Of a stretch of DNA of 64,000 bases, positions 1 through 10,905 are shown piece after piece. The stretch spans positions 1-64,000 of the forward strand of contig CANQJO010000007.1 in the NCBI GenBank assembly GCA_947624255.1, in the 5' to 3' direction. The stretch's first letter is position 1, and every line of letters starts with the position of its first letter. The stretch comes from an uncultured Ruminococcus sp. Its GTDB lineage: Bacteria > Bacillota > Clostridia > Oscillospirales > Ruminococcaceae. Under the pieces are notes generated by a model. The model saw only the letters and a program-made list of their open reading frames with translations. It was not told where the DNA came from and ran no database searches. The translations under genes were made by a program, and so were the position numbers.

Positions 1-1
1 C

Positions 2-2587
2 GGTGCGGGAGTATTCAGTGTGAAAACGCCCCTGATCCCGGCGATAACGGCTGATGCGGCTGACTACACCGAGGGCGGATCGGGATTTCTTACTTATAAA
101 AAGTATTCAGATCATGTCGTTATTTCTGATTGTATGAACACGGCTATTAAGGTCGATATTCCTGCTGAAATTGAGGACTTGCCTGTTACGTCAATAGGCA
201 GAAAAGCATTTTATGACTGTATATTTCTGTCAGAAATAACGATTCCTGATAGTGTTACCACAATATGCAGATCTGCTTTTAGTGCCTGTCTAGACCTGAC
301 AGAAATAACGATCCCTGACAGTGTTACGTTAATAGGCGGTCATGCTTTTAGCAATTGTACAGACCTGACAAAAGTAACAATTCCTGCGGGTGTTACAGCA
401 ATAGACGATGGTGTTTTTTATGGATGTTCAAGCCTGACAGAAGTAACGATCCCTGCCGGTGTTACGTCAATAGGTGATCTTGCTTTTAATGACTGTAAAA
501 ATCTGACAGAAATTACAATTCCCGAAGGTGTTACATCAATAGGTAATTACGCTTTTGAGTACTGTCATAATCTGGCAGAAATAATTATCCCGGATAGTGT
601 TACATCAGTAGGCGATGGTGCTTTCGATGAAACACCGTGGCTTAAAAATAAACAAATAGAAAATCCGTTAGTTATTGTAAATAATATCCTTATTGATGGT
701 ACAATTTGTGTCGGCAATGTTTTTATTCCAAATAATGTTACCAAAATACTTGCAGCTGCTTTTTATGATTGTGAAGGTCTTACAGGAATAACAATTCCCG
801 AAGGTGTTACATCAATAGGCGTGTCTGTTTTTGAGGACTGTACAAATCTGACAGAAATTACAATCCCTGATAGCGTTACATCAATAGGCGAGTCTGCTTT
901 TAGAAGCTGTTCAAGCCTGATAGAAATAACGCTCCCGGATAGTGTTACATCAATAGGTAATTACGCCTTTTATGACTGTACAAATCTGACAGAAATTACA
1001 ATTCCTGATAGTGTTACATCAATAGGTGATTACGCTTTTTATGACTGTACAAATCTGACAGAAGTTACAATTCCCGAAGGTGTTACAGCAATAGACGATG
1101 ATGTTTTTTATGGATGTTCAAGCCTGACCAATATAGTAATTCCCAACAGCGTTACATCAATAGGCGGTGGTGCTTTCGATAACACACCATGGCTTAAAAA
1201 TAAACAAATAGAAAATCCGTTTGTTATTGTAAATAATATCCTTATTGATGGTAGAATTTGTGTCGGCAATGTTTTTATTCCAAATAATGTTACCAAAATA
1301 GGTGCATCTGCTTTTTATGATTGTGAAGGTCTGACAGGAATAACAATTCCCGATAGCGTTACATCAATAGACTATAAAGCTTTTTATGGATGTAATAACC
1401 TGACAGAAATAACAATTCCCGATAGTGTTACATCAATAGGCAATGCCGCTTTTGCTTATTGTACAAAACTATCAGAAATAACAATTCCTGATAGTGTTAC
1501 AGAAATAGGCAAGTATGCATTTAGATTTACAGCTTTTGTTGGAAATCAGACAGGGGTAGTATATGTAGGTAAATGGGTAGTTGATTGCTTCGATGATAAT
1601 ATTACATCGGCTGAAATAAAAGAGGGAACAAAAGGAATTGCTCCTGCTGCATTTTGTTTGTGTGAAAATCTGACAAAAGTTTCAATTCCGGAAGGAGTTG
1701 TATCAATAGGCGAGTCTGCTTTTGAGGGCTGTGCAAATCTGACAGGAATTACAATTCCCGAAGGTATCACATCAATATATGATGAGGTTTTTTGGGGCTG
1801 TAAAAGCCTGACAGAAATAACAATTCCCGATAGTGTTACATCAATAGGTGCTTATGCTTTTGAAAACTGTGATAGCCTGACAGAAATAACAATTCCTGAC
1901 AGTGTTACATCAATTGGCGATTATGCTTTTGACAGTTGTTCAAAACTTAGCGAAATCACTTTTCTTAATCCTTATTGTGATATGAACTCATTAGGCGGTG
2001 CATTACATGATGTTCCTGAGGATACTACTGTTAAAGGCTATGAATATTCAACGGCTCAGGGTTACGCTGAAAAATACGGCTACAAATTTGTTAGCTTAGG
2101 TGAAATACCGGAAACAACAACATCAACCACGACAACAACAACTACTACTACGACAACGACTACGACTACTACCACAAGTACAACTACTACAACAAGTACG
2201 ACAAACACATCTACTACGACTACAACAACGAGTACGACCACAAGTACAACGTCTACAACGAGCACAACATCAACGACATCTTCCACATCGTCAACCACAA
2301 GCACTACCACAGACGTACCTCCTGTTACCGAGCAGACCTGCGGCGACATTGACGGTGACGGAAAAGTCTCCGCTGTTGATGCATCGTTCACCCTTGCCGA
2401 GTATGCGGAGCTTTCCTCCGACGGAGAGGGAACATTCACCGAGGCTCAAATTCAGGCGGCTGATATAAACGAAGACGGTATGACGGATGCTCGTGACGCA
2501 TCGCTGATTTTAGGCTACTATACGTATCTCTCCGGCGGCGGAGGAGATATCGGTATCCGAAAATGGGTGAGCGCAGGACTAAATTAA
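2..2587 (+). CDS. LRR_5 (BspA-like) repeat protein with Thr-rich linker and C-terminal dockerin, 5' partial
   Basis: This is a secreted surface protein predicted to be displayed on a cellulosome. It is built from many units of about 23 residues of the form ITIPDSVTSIGDYAFYDC, the LRR_5/BspA pattern used for adhesion or ligand binding. A Thr/Ser-only linker of about 65 residues follows, then a type I dockerin with two calcium-loop repeats (GDIDGDGKVSAVDASF and ADINEDGMTDARDASL). The frame is open from base 2 through the GTG at base 20, and the residues there (GVFSVKTPLIPAITADAA) look like the end of a signal peptide. I therefore think the true start lies left of the window. A block around PWLKNKQIENP occurs twice, almost identical in DNA, showing recent internal duplication. 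The LRR part looks more AT-rich than its neighbours. The dockerin family is clear; the ligand is unknown. Confidence 0.9.
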   Translation, partial: GAGVFSVKTPLIPAITADAADYTEGGSGFLTYKKYSDHVVISDCMNTAIKVDIPAEIEDLPVTSIGRKAFYDCIFLSEITIPDSVTTICRSAFSACLDLTEITIPDSVTLIGGHAFSNCTDLTKVTIPAGVTAIDDGVFYGCSSLTEVTIPAGVTSIGDLAFNDCKNLTEITIPEGVTSIGNYAFEYCHNLAEIIIPDSVTSVGDGAFDETPWLKNKQIENPLVIVNNILIDGTICVGNVFIPNNVTKILAAAFYDCEGLTGITIPEGVTSIGVSVFEDCTNLTEITIPDSVTSIGESAFRSCSSLIEITLPDSVTSIGNYAFYDCTNLTEITIPDSVTSIGDYAFYDCTNLTEVTIPEGVTAIDDDVFYGCSSLTNIVIPNSVTSIGGGAFDNTPWLKNKQIENPFVIVNNILIDGRICVGNVFIPNNVTKIGASAFYDCEGLTGITIPDSVTSIDYKAFYGCNNLTEITIPDSVTSIGNAAFAYCTKLSEITIPDSVTEIGKYAFRFTAFVGNQTGVVYVGKWVVDCFDDNITSAEIKEGTKGIAPAAFCLCENLTKVSIPEGVVSIGESAFEGCANLTGITIPEGITSIYDEVFWGCKSLTEITIPDSVTSIGAYAFENCDSLTEITIPDSVTSIGDYAFDSCSKLSEITFLNPYCDMNSLGGALHDVPEDTTVKGYEYSTAQGYAEKYGYKFVSLGEIPETTTSTTTTTTTTTTTTTTTTTSTTTTTSTTNTSTTTTTTSTTTSTTSTTSTTSTTSSTSSTTSTTTDVPPVTEQTCGDIDGDGKVSAVDASFTLAEYAELSSDGEGTFTEAQIQAADINEDGMTDARDASLILGYYTYLSGGGGDIGIRKWVSAGLN

Positions 2588-2684
2588 AACTTTTGCTCAC
2601 AAATTTGTGAAAAAATAAAATTATTTCTCTAAATTCATAAGCACTCCGCTGATTGAACCGAACCGGTAAAAACGGACAGTGGAC

Positions 2685-2733
2685 AAAAAGCACCTCCTAT
2701 GGTATAACAGAAGACATAGGAGGTGCTTTATTA
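2685..2733. terminator. Bidirectional intrinsic terminator between LRR gene and rpoC
   Basis: A perfect 13-bp stem (AGCACCTCCTATG at 2689-2701 pairing with 2715-2727) has A5 on its left and TTTATT on its right. It can therefore terminate rpoC on the minus strand, with a T5 tail, and the LRR gene on the plus strand. Confidence 0.8.
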
Positions 2734-2761
2734 TGGCAAGATGATATCGACACATACAGGA

Positions 2762-2795
2762 AACTGCTGCATCAAAGATGCAGCAGTTCCTTTTT
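2762..2795 (+). terminator. Second intrinsic terminator, plus strand
   Basis: A 12-bp perfect stem (AACTGCTGCATC at 2762-2773 with 2777-2788, loop AAA) is followed by CCTTTTT on the plus strand. It abuts the rpoC stop codon, so it would also block plus-strand read-through into rpoC. Confidence 0.7.
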
Positions 2796-5700
2796 ATACA
2801 AGAGTTCCGGGCATTGATGCCGGTGCGTGTTCAAGATATGATTCATTCTTGGACAATTCTACCTTGTTGTAGCATTCCATTCCTGTGCCGGCAGGAATGA
2901 GCTTGCCTATGATAACATTTTCCTTCAATCCGAGGAGCTTGTCGGTCTTGCCCCTGATAGCTGCATCGGTGAGAGCCTTTGTAGTCTCCTGGAACGATGC
3001 CGCCGACATGAAGCTGTCAGAATTGGATGATGCCTTTGTGATTCCCTGAAGTACGGGACTTACCTGTACAAGCCGGAGATCATATTCACCGGCATCAATT
3101 CTTGCCTGTATTTCGGCATTTATTAAGTCGATTTCTTTTCTGTCAACGAGAGTTCCGGGCAAAAGATAACTGCTTCCGCTCTCTTCGACCTTTATCTTTC
3201 TGAGCATCTGGCGCACAATAACCTCGATGTGTTTGTCGTTGATGTCAACACCCTGTAGACGGTACACTTTCTGCACTTCGTTGATTATATAATTCTGAAC
3301 AGCCTGTATTCCCAGAATATTGAGAATATCAGCCGGATAGATATTACCCTCGGTGAGGCGTACTCCCTTTTCGATGACCTCGTTTTCCTGAACTCGTATC
3401 TTTAGATTGTACGGGATCATATAGCTCTCAGATTCACCGGTCTCATCGTTTGTGACGATGATATTTCGTGTAGTTTTGATCTCCTCGATATGAATTCGTC
3501 CGGGGATCCTTGAAAGTATTGCAGCACCCTTCGGACGTCTGCTCTCGAAAAGCTCCTCAACACGTGGAAGACCTTGTGTGATATCCTCGGCATCAGCACT
3601 TGCAACGCCTCCGGTATGGAAAGTTCTCATGGTGAGCTGTGTACCGGGCTCACCGATCGACTGTGCCGCAATGACACCTACAGCCTCGCCCACAGAAACA
3701 ACGTTGTTGTGAGCAAGATTTGCGCCATAGCAGCGTGCGCACACGCCGTACCTTGCCTTACAGGTAAGCACTGAGCGGATAACTATTCTGTCAGTACCGG
3801 AGTCGATTATCTTCTTTGCATCAGCATCGGTGATGAGCTTATTGTGTGAAACTATCAGCTCTCCGGAATCGTCACGGAGGTCTTCCGCAAGAAAACGTCC
3901 CACAAGTCTTTCAGAAAACGGCTCAACGACTTCATTGCCGTTTTTGATCTCGTATACCTCGATACCGTCAGTCGTTCCGCAATCGTCCTCACGTATGATA
4001 ACGTCCTGTGAAACATCGACAAGTCGTCTTGTAAGGTATCCTGAGTCGGCGGTACGCAGCGCAGTATCGGCAAGTCCCTTACGTGCGCCTCTTGATGCGA
4101 TGAAGTATTCCAGAATATTAAGACCTTCACGATAATTAGCACGTATCGGTATCTCGATTACCGTACCGGATGTATTTGCAATAAGTCCACGCATTCCCGC
4201 AAGCTGACGTATCTGAGAGATACTGCCTCTCGCACCTGAATCTGCCATCATCCAAATCGGATTATACTTATCGAAATTAGCTTTCAGAGCCTTTGTTACG
4301 TCATCGGTAGTATTCGTCCAAAGAGAGATTATCTTCTTTGTCTTTTCCTGTGATGAAATATATCCATATTCATACTCAGTAGTGATCTGCTCTACCTCTT
4401 TATCAGCCTGTGCAAGGATCTCCTTTTTCTGGGGAGGTATGGTCGCATCGCAGACTGCAACAGTCAGAGCTGCTCTTGTGGAGTATTTATATCCCAATGA
4501 CTTTATTCTGTCAAGCACCTCAGAGGTGGTAGTAGTGCCGTGTATCTTTATGCAGCGTTCAATGATATCCGAAAGCTGCTTCTTTCCGACAAGGAATGCT
4601 ATTTCAAGATCAAACTGCTTGTCAGAGTTTGTTCTGTCAACGTAGCCTAAATTCTGCGGAATATTTTCGTTGAAGATAAGCCGTCCCACTGTTGCATCTA
4701 TTATTTTTGAGACCTTTTTTTCACCGATATCCTTGGTGATCTTTACTCTGATATTTGCATGAAGCGACACATCATGCTCATGGTATGCCATGAGAGCCTC
4801 ATTAACATCACGGAATACCTTGCCCTCACCGGGTTCGCCGGGCTTATCCATTGTCAGATAGTAGGATCCGAGCACCATATCCTGTGAAGGAACTGCCACA
4901 GGTCTTCCGTCCGATGGTTTCAGCAGGTTGTTAGCCGCAAGCATAAGGAATCTTGCCTCAGCCTGAGCCTCTGCCGAAAGCGGAAGATGCACAGCCATCT
5001 GGTCGCCGTCGAAGTCGGCATTGAAAGCAGAGCATACGAGCGGGTGGAGCTTTATCGCACGTCCCTCAACGAGTATCGGCTCGAATGCCTGAATTCCCAG
5101 ACGGTGAAGCGTAGGAGCACGGTTGAGCATTACGGGGTGATCCTTGATAACGTCCTCAAGAGCGTCCCAGACCTTGTTGTCAGCTCTGTCGATGAGCTTG
5201 CGTGCGCTTTTTATATTTGCAATAGCCTTTTTATCAACAAGGCGTTTCAGAACAAAAGGCTTGAACAGTTCAAGAGCCATTTCTTTCGGAAGACCGCACT
5301 GATACATTTTCAGCTCAGGACCGACTACGATAACAGAACGTCCGGAGTAGTCAACACGTTTACCGAGCAGATTCTGACGGAAACGTCCCTGTTTGCCTTT
5401 GAGCATATCAGAGAGTGATTTCAGCGCACGGTTGCTCGGACCTGTAACTGCTCTGCCGTGACGGCCGTTGTCGATAAGAGCATCAACAGCCTCCTGGAGC
5501 ATTCTCTTTTCGTTTCTGACGATTATGTCGGGAGCATCAAGCTCCAGCATTCTTTTAAGGCGGTTATTTCTGTTGATAACACGTCTGTAGAGATCATTCA
5601 GATCGGATGTAGCATAACGTCCTCCGTCAAGCATTATCATCGGGCGCAAATCGGGAGGAATTACAGGCACAACATCAAGGATCATCCATTCGGGCTTATT

Positions 5701-6516
5701 TCCCGAGATGCGGAATGCCTCGATTATTTGCAGCCTTTTTAGGAGCTTTACCTTTTTCTGTCCGGAGGGTATTCCGGCAAGCTCAGCTTTGAGATCATCG
5801 GCAACAAGCTCAATATTGTTGCGCCAGTCGATATCATCAACAGCCGCAAATTTCAGACACTCCTCGCAGCCGCACTCTGTAGGCTTTTTGAAGCAGGTAA
5901 CTTTTTTTCCGCCGAGAGATACTTTTCCCATTTCAACAAGACGGTTCTTATAAGAATCATATCTTTCGGGATCGTATTCGTTCAGGAGCTTTTTTATAGC
6001 CTCAGCTCCCATTTCAGCGACAAAATCATCTCCATACTTCTCACGGTACGAGAGATACTCCTTTTCCGAGAGGAGCTGCTTTTTCACCAATTCGGTATTG
6101 CCGGGATCAATTACGATATACTTTGTGAAGTACAGTATCTCCTCAAGGCGTTTCTGCGATACCTCCAGAACCTGTCCTATCCTGGAGGGAGTTCCCTTGA
6201 AGTACCATATGTGCGAGACAGGGGCTGCAAGCTCGATATGTCCCATTCTCTCACGGCGGACTCTTGCTCTTGTTACCTCAACGCCGCAGCGGTCACAGAT
6301 CTTGCCCTTGAAGCGTATTTTCTTGAATTTTCCGCAGTGGCACTCCCAGTCCTTGGTAGGTCCGAAGATCTTTTCACAGAAAAGACCGTCACGCTCAGGC
6401 TTCTGAGTTCTGTAATTTATAGTCTCAGGTCTTTCAACAGCGCCGTATGACCAGCTTCTTATCTGTTCCGGCGAGGCAAGACCAATTTTTATTGAATCAA
6501 AAGTATTGAATTCCAA
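2794..6516 (-). CDS. rpoC: DNA-directed RNA polymerase subunit beta'
   Basis: This is the catalytic beta' subunit of RNA polymerase, 1240 residues. The N-terminal zinc site [20 protein letters not shown] lies near residues 59-78. The metal-binding motif [12 protein letters not shown] near residue 500 holds the three catalytic aspartates, and a second zinc site ([11 protein letters not shown]) lies in the C-terminal half. An insert near residues 195-235 contains a Cys cluster (ECGCEEC) that I do not recall from typical Firmicutes RpoC. The gene lies about 60 bp downstream of rpoB on the same strand and must be co-transcribed with it. Two hairpin terminators follow the stop codon. The usual downstream neighbours (rpsL, rpsG, fusA) are absent. 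The identification is certain. Confidence 0.99.
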   Translation of the reverse strand: MEFNTFDSIKIGLASPEQIRSWSYGAVERPETINYRTQKPERDGLFCEKIFGPTKDWECHCGKFKKIRFKGKICDRCGVEVTRARVRRERMGHIELAAPVSHIWYFKGTPSRIGQVLEVSQKRLEEILYFTKYIVIDPGNTELVKKQLLSEKEYLSYREKYGDDFVAEMGAEAIKKLLNEYDPERYDSYKNRLVEMGKVSLGGKKVTCFKKPTECGCEECLKFAAVDDIDWRNNIELVADDLKAELAGIPSGQKKVKLLKRLQIIEAFRISGNKPEWMILDVVPVIPPDLRPMIMLDGGRYATSDLNDLYRRVINRNNRLKRMLELDAPDIIVRNEKRMLQEAVDALIDNGRHGRAVTGPSNRALKSLSDMLKGKQGRFRQNLLGKRVDYSGRSVIVVGPELKMYQCGLPKEMALELFKPFVLKRLVDKKAIANIKSARKLIDRADNKVWDALEDVIKDHPVMLNRAPTLHRLGIQAFEPILVEGRAIKLHPLVCSAFNADFDGDQMAVHLPLSAEAQAEARFLMLAANNLLKPSDGRPVAVPSQDMVLGSYYLTMDKPGEPGEGKVFRDVNEALMAYHEHDVSLHANIRVKITKDIGEKKVSKIIDATVGRLIFNENIPQNLGYVDRTNSDKQFDLEIAFLVGKKQLSDIIERCIKIHGTTTTSEVLDRIKSLGYKYSTRAALTVAVCDATIPPQKKEILAQADKEVEQITTEYEYGYISSQEKTKKIISLWTNTTDDVTKALKANFDKYNPIWMMADSGARGSISQIRQLAGMRGLIANTSGTVIEIPIRANYREGLNILEYFIASRGARKGLADTALRTADSGYLTRRLVDVSQDVIIREDDCGTTDGIEVYEIKNGNEVVEPFSERLVGRFLAEDLRDDSGELIVSHNKLITDADAKKIIDSGTDRIVIRSVLTCKARYGVCARCYGANLAHNNVVSVGEAVGVIAAQSIGEPGTQLTMRTFHTGGVASADAEDITQGLPRVEELFESRRPKGAAILSRIPGRIHIEEIKTTRNIIVTNDETGESESYMIPYNLKIRVQENEVIEKGVRLTEGNIYPADILNILGIQAVQNYIINEVQKVYRLQGVDINDKHIEVIVRQMLRKIKVEESGSSYLLPGTLVDRKEIDLINAEIQARIDAGEYDLRLVQVSPVLQGITKASSNSDSFMSAASFQETTKALTDAAIRGKTDKLLGLKENVIIGKLIPAGTGMECYNKVELSKNESYLEHAPASMPGTLV

Positions 6517-6576
6517 GATGCTACCTCCTGAAAATTTATGGTGTGCCGGCAGAGCATATGTCTGCCGGGCGTAGGC

Positions 6577-9500
6577 TTAATCCTCGTCGGAGGAGTCGTC
6601 AAGATCAAAGCTGTCGAAAAGCTCATCGTCATCCTCATTGTCAAGATCAAAATCGTCCTCGTCTTCGTCTTCTTCATCATCAAAGGAGAAATCGTCATCG
6701 CCGTCAGCAAGACCGAGATCGTCAAGCTCGCCATCCTCAAAGGAGAAGCCTGCGTCAGCCATATCGCTGTCGGAATATGATGTCATATCCATTGTATCCT
6801 CATCAGAGAATGAATCGTCACTCGGTACAGGATCATCATCGAAATTCTGTTTAAGGTCGATCTCCTGCTGATTTTCGTCAAGCACACGAACATCGAGACA
6901 AAGTGACTGCATCTCCTTGATAAGGACTTTGAATGATTCCGGTATGCCCGGCGTAGGAACGTTCTGTCCCTTGACGATAGCCTCATAGGTATTTACACGT
7001 CCGAGAGTATCATCCGACTTTACAGTGAGTATCTCCTGAAGTGTGTATGCAGCACCGTAAGCCTCGAGCGCCCACACTTCCATTTCTCCGAAACGCTGAC
7101 CGCCGAACTGAGCCTTACCGCCCAGCGGCTGCTGTGTTACGAGAGCATACGGACCAACGGAACGTGCGTGGATCTTATCATCAACAAGGTGGTGAAGTTT
7201 GAGGTAGTACATATATCCGACTGTTACACGGTTGTCGAATTTTTCGCCTGTGCGTCCGTCATAGAGCGTGAACTTGCCGTCCTCATTCATCTCAAGAGCT
7301 TTGGGATTTATCACCTTATCCATAGCCTTGATCTCGAAGATGTCATTGCGGTGAGCCTTGTTCTTCTCATTTGCCTCACGGAAGCAGGCACGTATATCGT
7401 CCTCATGAGCTCCGTCAAAAACAGGAGTCATTATCGTCCAGCCGAGAGCCTTTGCTGCCATTCCGAGATGCACCTCAAGCACCTGACCGATATTCATTCG
7501 TGAAGGAACGCCCAGAGGGTTAAGCACGATATCAAGAGGTGTTCCGTCAGGGAGGAACGGCATATCCTCCTCAGGAAGAATACGTGAAACAACGCCCTTG
7601 TTTCCGTGGCGTCCTGCCATTTTGTCTCCGACCGTTATCTTTCTCTTCTGAGCGATATAGCAGATAACACGCATATTTACACCGGCACTCAGCTCGTCAC
7701 AGTTTTCTCTGGTGAAGACCTTTACGTCCACGATAACGCCCGACTCTCCGTGAGGAACTTTGAGTGAGTTATCTCTGACTTCACGTGCTTTTTCACCGAA
7801 TATAGCTCTCAGGAGGCGTTCTTCAGCGGTAAGCTCCGTCTCTCCCTTAGGAGTTACCTTTCCTACGAGGATATCGCCGGAGTTGACCTCAGAGCCTATG
7901 CGTATAATGCCGTGCTCGTCAAGATTTGCAAGAGCGTCCTCACCTACATTCGGGATATCTCTTGTGATCTCCTCCGGACCGAGCTTTGTATCACGGCACT
8001 CTATCTCATATTCCTCTATATGGACTGATGTGAAGACGTCCTCACGCACAAGACGTTCATTAAGGAGTACGGCGTCCTCATAGTTGTAGCCCTCCCATGT
8101 CATAAAGCCTATGAGAGCGTTCTTGCCAAGTGAGATCTCTCCGTCAGCCGTAGCAGGACCGTCTGCAAGCACCTGACCTTTCTTGACTTGTTCGTCAACC
8201 GAAACGATAGGTCTTTGGTTCACGCAAGTTCCCTGGTTGGAGCGCTTGAATTTGATAAGCTCATACTTGTGCTCAATGCCGTCCGTATCTATGACGTGGA
8301 TCCTGTCGGCATCGACATAGGACACCCTGCCGTCGCAGTCTGCAACGATACATACTCCGGAGTCAACAGCAGCCTTGTACTCCATACCTGTGCCTACGAA
8401 CGGACGCTCTGTTTTGAGGAGCGGTACAGCCTGACGCTGCATATTCGATCCCATGAGTGCACGGTTAGCATCATCATTTTCAAGGAACGGTATCATCGAA
8501 GTCGCAACAGAAACTACCATTTTCGGTGAAACGTCCATATAATCGACCTTATCACGCTCACATTCAAGTATCTGGTCACGGTAGCGTGCATTTACACGTG
8601 GTCTTGCAAACTTTCCGTCTTCGGTAAGAGGTTCGTTTGCCTGTGCAACGATGTAATTATCCTCAACATCGGCAGTCATGTAGACTACCTCGTTTGTCAC
8701 AATGCCGGTCTTCTTGTCCACCTTGCGGTAGGGAGCTTCTATAAAGCCGTATTCATTGATCCTTGCGAATGTTGCAAGGTATGAGATGAGTCCGATATTA
8801 GGACCTTCGGGTGTCTCGATAGGACACATTCTTCCGTAGTGGCTGTAGTGAACGTCACGCACTTCAAATCCTGCACGGTCACGTGAAAGACCGCCGGGGC
8901 CGAGGGCAGAGAGACGTCTTTTATGTGTCAGCTCAGCAAGAGGATTGTTCTGATCCATAAACTGTGACAGCGGTGACGAGCAGAAAAACTCTTTCATTGC
9001 CGATGAGATAGGTCTTATATTGATGAGTGTCTGCGGTGTGAGAGTGTTCACGTCCTGCGTCTGGATATTCATTCTCTCACGTATACCACGCTCCATTCTT
9101 GCGTAGCCGATGCGGAACTGGTTCTGGAGAAGCTCTCCCACCGAGCGGATACGTCTGTTGCCCAGATGGTCGATATCATCGACTGTTCCAACTCCCTCGC
9201 AAAGGTTCAGAAAATAGCTGATAGTTGCGAAAATATCGTCAATGATGATGTGCTTTGGTACAAGCTCATCAGCTCTTTTCTTGATATTCTCCTCCAGCTC
9301 CTCTTCATCAGCGGAGGTTTCCATGATCTCCTTGAGGACTTTATAGGATACCTTTTCATTTATACCGTATTTTTCGGTGTCGAAATCCACATAGCCCTTG
9401 ATATCCACCATTCCGTTGCCGATTATCTTGGCGATCTTCTCGACCATACGTATGGCAGTTTCTCCACGGTCATCGGTATAATATTCCTTTGCCTCGACCT

Positions 9501-10491
9501 TTACGAATGCCTGATAAACGCCTGCCTGCTCGATCTTGCAGGCTTTTTCATAGGAGATGATCTCCCCTGCCTCAGCGATTATCTCGCCGGTATTGGGATC
9601 TGCGATAGGCTCAGCAAGGAGTCTTCCGGAAAGACGTGAGGCAATGCCCAGTTTCTTATTGTATTTATATCTTCCGAAGCGGCAGAGGTCATATCTCTTG
9701 GCATCGAAAAAAAGGTTATTGAGATGTGTAACTGCGCTCTCTACCGTAGGAGGCTCACCGGGACGGAGTTTCTTATAAACATCAATAAGAGCATCGGAGT
9801 TATTCTTGGTCTGATCCTTCTGGAGGATAGTCTGCTTTAGGCGGTCGTCCTCGCCGAAAAGCTCATATATGTCTTCATCGGAGCTTACTCCGAGAGCACG
9901 TATGAATGTAGTTATCGGGATCTTTCTGTTCTTGTCGATGCGGACATAGACCACATCATTGGAATCCATTTCGTACTCCAGCCATGCTCCTCTGTTCGGG
10001 ATAACGGTAGTGCTGAAAAGATCCTTACCGGTCTTATCCTTTTCAAAAGCGTAATATACTCCGGGAGAGCGCACAAGCTGCGAAACGATAACACGTTCTG
10101 CGCCGTTGATAACAAAGGTGCCGCTGTCGGTCATGAGCGGAAAATCGCCCATGTAGATCTCACTTTCGCTTACAGTTCCTGTCTCCTTGTTGCAGAGAAC
10201 AGCCGTAGCTCTCATGGCGACCTGATATGTTGCGCCCCTTGCCTTGCACTCCGCAAGGGTATACTTGGGAGTGTCATCAAAGCGGTAGTCCTTGAAATTC
10301 AGAACGAGATTTCCGTTATAGTCAGTAATATCGGTCATATCACGGAATACCTCACGCAGGCCTTCACCTCTGAACCACTTATACGAATTCTTCTGGACCT
10401 CAATAAGATTCGGCATTTCAAGAGGCTCGGTAATCTTACCGAAGCTCATTCTGACGTTCTTTCCAAGCTGCTTAGGTGTAACCTTCACCAT
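6577..10491 (-). CDS. rpoB: DNA-directed RNA polymerase subunit beta
   Basis: This is the beta subunit of RNA polymerase. The ORF track starts at 10698, but I place the start at 10491 ([18 protein letters not shown]). An AAGGAGG site lies about 9 bases upstream of it, and the extra 69 codons would run over the promoter. This gives 1304 residues. The rifampicin pocket reads [20 protein letters not shown], with the Asp, His and Ser residues of sensitive enzymes, so a rifamycin-sensitive polymerase is expected. The last ~90 residues form a very acidic, Asp/Glu/Ser-rich tail beyond the conserved core. The gene upstream is not rplL, and rpoB has its own consensus promoter and a leader of about 190 nt. 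Confidence 0.99.
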   Translation of the reverse strand: MVKVTPKQLGKNVRMSFGKITEPLEMPNLIEVQKNSYKWFRGEGLREVFRDMTDITDYNGNLVLNFKDYRFDDTPKYTLAECKARGATYQVAMRATAVLCNKETGTVSESEIYMGDFPLMTDSGTFVINGAERVIVSQLVRSPGVYYAFEKDKTGKDLFSTTVIPNRGAWLEYEMDSNDVVYVRIDKNRKIPITTFIRALGVSSDEDIYELFGEDDRLKQTILQKDQTKNNSDALIDVYKKLRPGEPPTVESAVTHLNNLFFDAKRYDLCRFGRYKYNKKLGIASRLSGRLLAEPIADPNTGEIIAEAGEIISYEKACKIEQAGVYQAFVKVEAKEYYTDDRGETAIRMVEKIAKIIGNGMVDIKGYVDFDTEKYGINEKVSYKVLKEIMETSADEEELEENIKKRADELVPKHIIIDDIFATISYFLNLCEGVGTVDDIDHLGNRRIRSVGELLQNQFRIGYARMERGIRERMNIQTQDVNTLTPQTLINIRPISSAMKEFFCSSPLSQFMDQNNPLAELTHKRRLSALGPGGLSRDRAGFEVRDVHYSHYGRMCPIETPEGPNIGLISYLATFARINEYGFIEAPYRKVDKKTGIVTNEVVYMTADVEDNYIVAQANEPLTEDGKFARPRVNARYRDQILECERDKVDYMDVSPKMVVSVATSMIPFLENDDANRALMGSNMQRQAVPLLKTERPFVGTGMEYKAAVDSGVCIVADCDGRVSYVDADRIHVIDTDGIEHKYELIKFKRSNQGTCVNQRPIVSVDEQVKKGQVLADGPATADGEISLGKNALIGFMTWEGYNYEDAVLLNERLVREDVFTSVHIEEYEIECRDTKLGPEEITRDIPNVGEDALANLDEHGIIRIGSEVNSGDILVGKVTPKGETELTAEERLLRAIFGEKAREVRDNSLKVPHGESGVIVDVKVFTRENCDELSAGVNMRVICYIAQKRKITVGDKMAGRHGNKGVVSRILPEEDMPFLPDGTPLDIVLNPLGVPSRMNIGQVLEVHLGMAAKALGWTIMTPVFDGAHEDDIRACFREANEKNKAHRNDIFEIKAMDKVINPKALEMNEDGKFTLYDGRTGEKFDNRVTVGYMYYLKLHHLVDDKIHARSVGPYALVTQQPLGGKAQFGGQRFGEMEVWALEAYGAAYTLQEILTVKSDDTLGRVNTYEAIVKGQNVPTPGIPESFKVLIKEMQSLCLDVRVLDENQQEIDLKQNFDDDPVPSDDSFSDEDTMDMTSYSDSDMADAGFSFEDGELDDLGLADGDDDFSFDDEEDEDEDDFDLDNEDDDELFDSFDLDDSSDED

Positions 10492-10614
10492 AGGCGGAAC
10501 CTCCTTATTTTTTGTTGAGCAGGAAATCTCCCGGTTTTTTTGCGGCAAAGGCTGCGCTCCTCCGGAGAAGATCTTCTGTGAAAAAAATCTCCGAAAAAAA
10601 AATTTAAAATCCTC

Positions 10615-10643
10615 TTGACAACCGCTGCCGTGTATGATATAAT
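10615..10643 (+). promoter_or_regulatory. Consensus sigma-70 promoter pointing away from rpoB, with no plus-strand gene downstream
   Basis: TTGACA (10615-10620), 17 bases, then TATAAT (10638-10643) make a perfect consensus on the plus strand, preceded by CCTC as at other promoters in the window. Its start near 10650 fires toward the rpoB promoter. The next plus-strand gene is several kilobases away, so it should make a short RNA. Confidence 0.65.
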
Positions 10644-10649
10644 AACATG

Positions 10650-10775
10650 ATAAGAGGGACATTATCCCATTCTGATACATTTTATTATTATAATACATTA
10701 CTATATTTTTGTCAATAGCTTTTGGAAATATTTATCAAAGCTGCCAAATCATAGCTGATGATTCGGCATCTTTTT
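10650..10775 (+). ncRNA. Candidate small RNA of about 125 nt opposite the rpoB promoter
   Basis: A perfect plus-strand promoter ends at 10643, and a hairpin followed by TTTTTGTG lies at about 10741-10775 (CTGCCAAATCAT...ATGATTCGGCATC). Together they define a possible transcript of about 125 nt. The region has no plausible plus-strand ORF and matches no RNA family I recognise. The first 30 nt would be complementary to the 5' end of the rpoB leader. The hairpin pairs slightly better on the minus strand (a G-U pair replaces an A-C mismatch), so it may instead, or also, serve the gene at 10906. Confidence 0.4.
10687..10715 (-). promoter_or_regulatory. Consensus sigma-70 promoter of rpoBC
   Basis: On the minus strand TTGACA (10715-10710) is followed after 17 bases by TATAAT (10692-10687), a perfect consensus. 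The predicted transcript start is near 10680, giving a leader of about 190 nt before the rpoB ATG. The leader contains an inverted repeat CGGAGA...TCTCCG around 10562-10593. A plus-strand consensus promoter faces this one. Confidence 0.85.
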
Positions 10776-10905
10776 GTGCATAAATACAATTTAAGGAATA
10801 TCTCTGAACAATTTTTCGTAAAGAAAAAAATACAGTCAGCACCGTACAAAGATCCTGCGGCAGATCCACCGTCAGAGCTGCCTGCTTCCGTCCGGGAGAT
10901 CAGCA

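Noticed and set aside
1-2100. CRISPR-like array suggested by regular 69-nt repeats
   Set aside because: The repeats are coding, in frame, and encode the 23-residue LRR units; there are no unique spacers.
2080-2468. ORFs of 119 and 122 residues over the Thr-rich linker (Val-rich on the minus strand, Gln/Arg-rich on the plus strand)
   Set aside because: They are frame shadows of an ACA/ACG/ACT codon run in the LRR/dockerin gene.
6538-6871. Several ORFs opposite the rpoB 3' end (Ser-rich or Val/Ile-rich)
   Set aside because: They arise from reading the acidic GAT/GAG-rich tail of rpoB in other frames.
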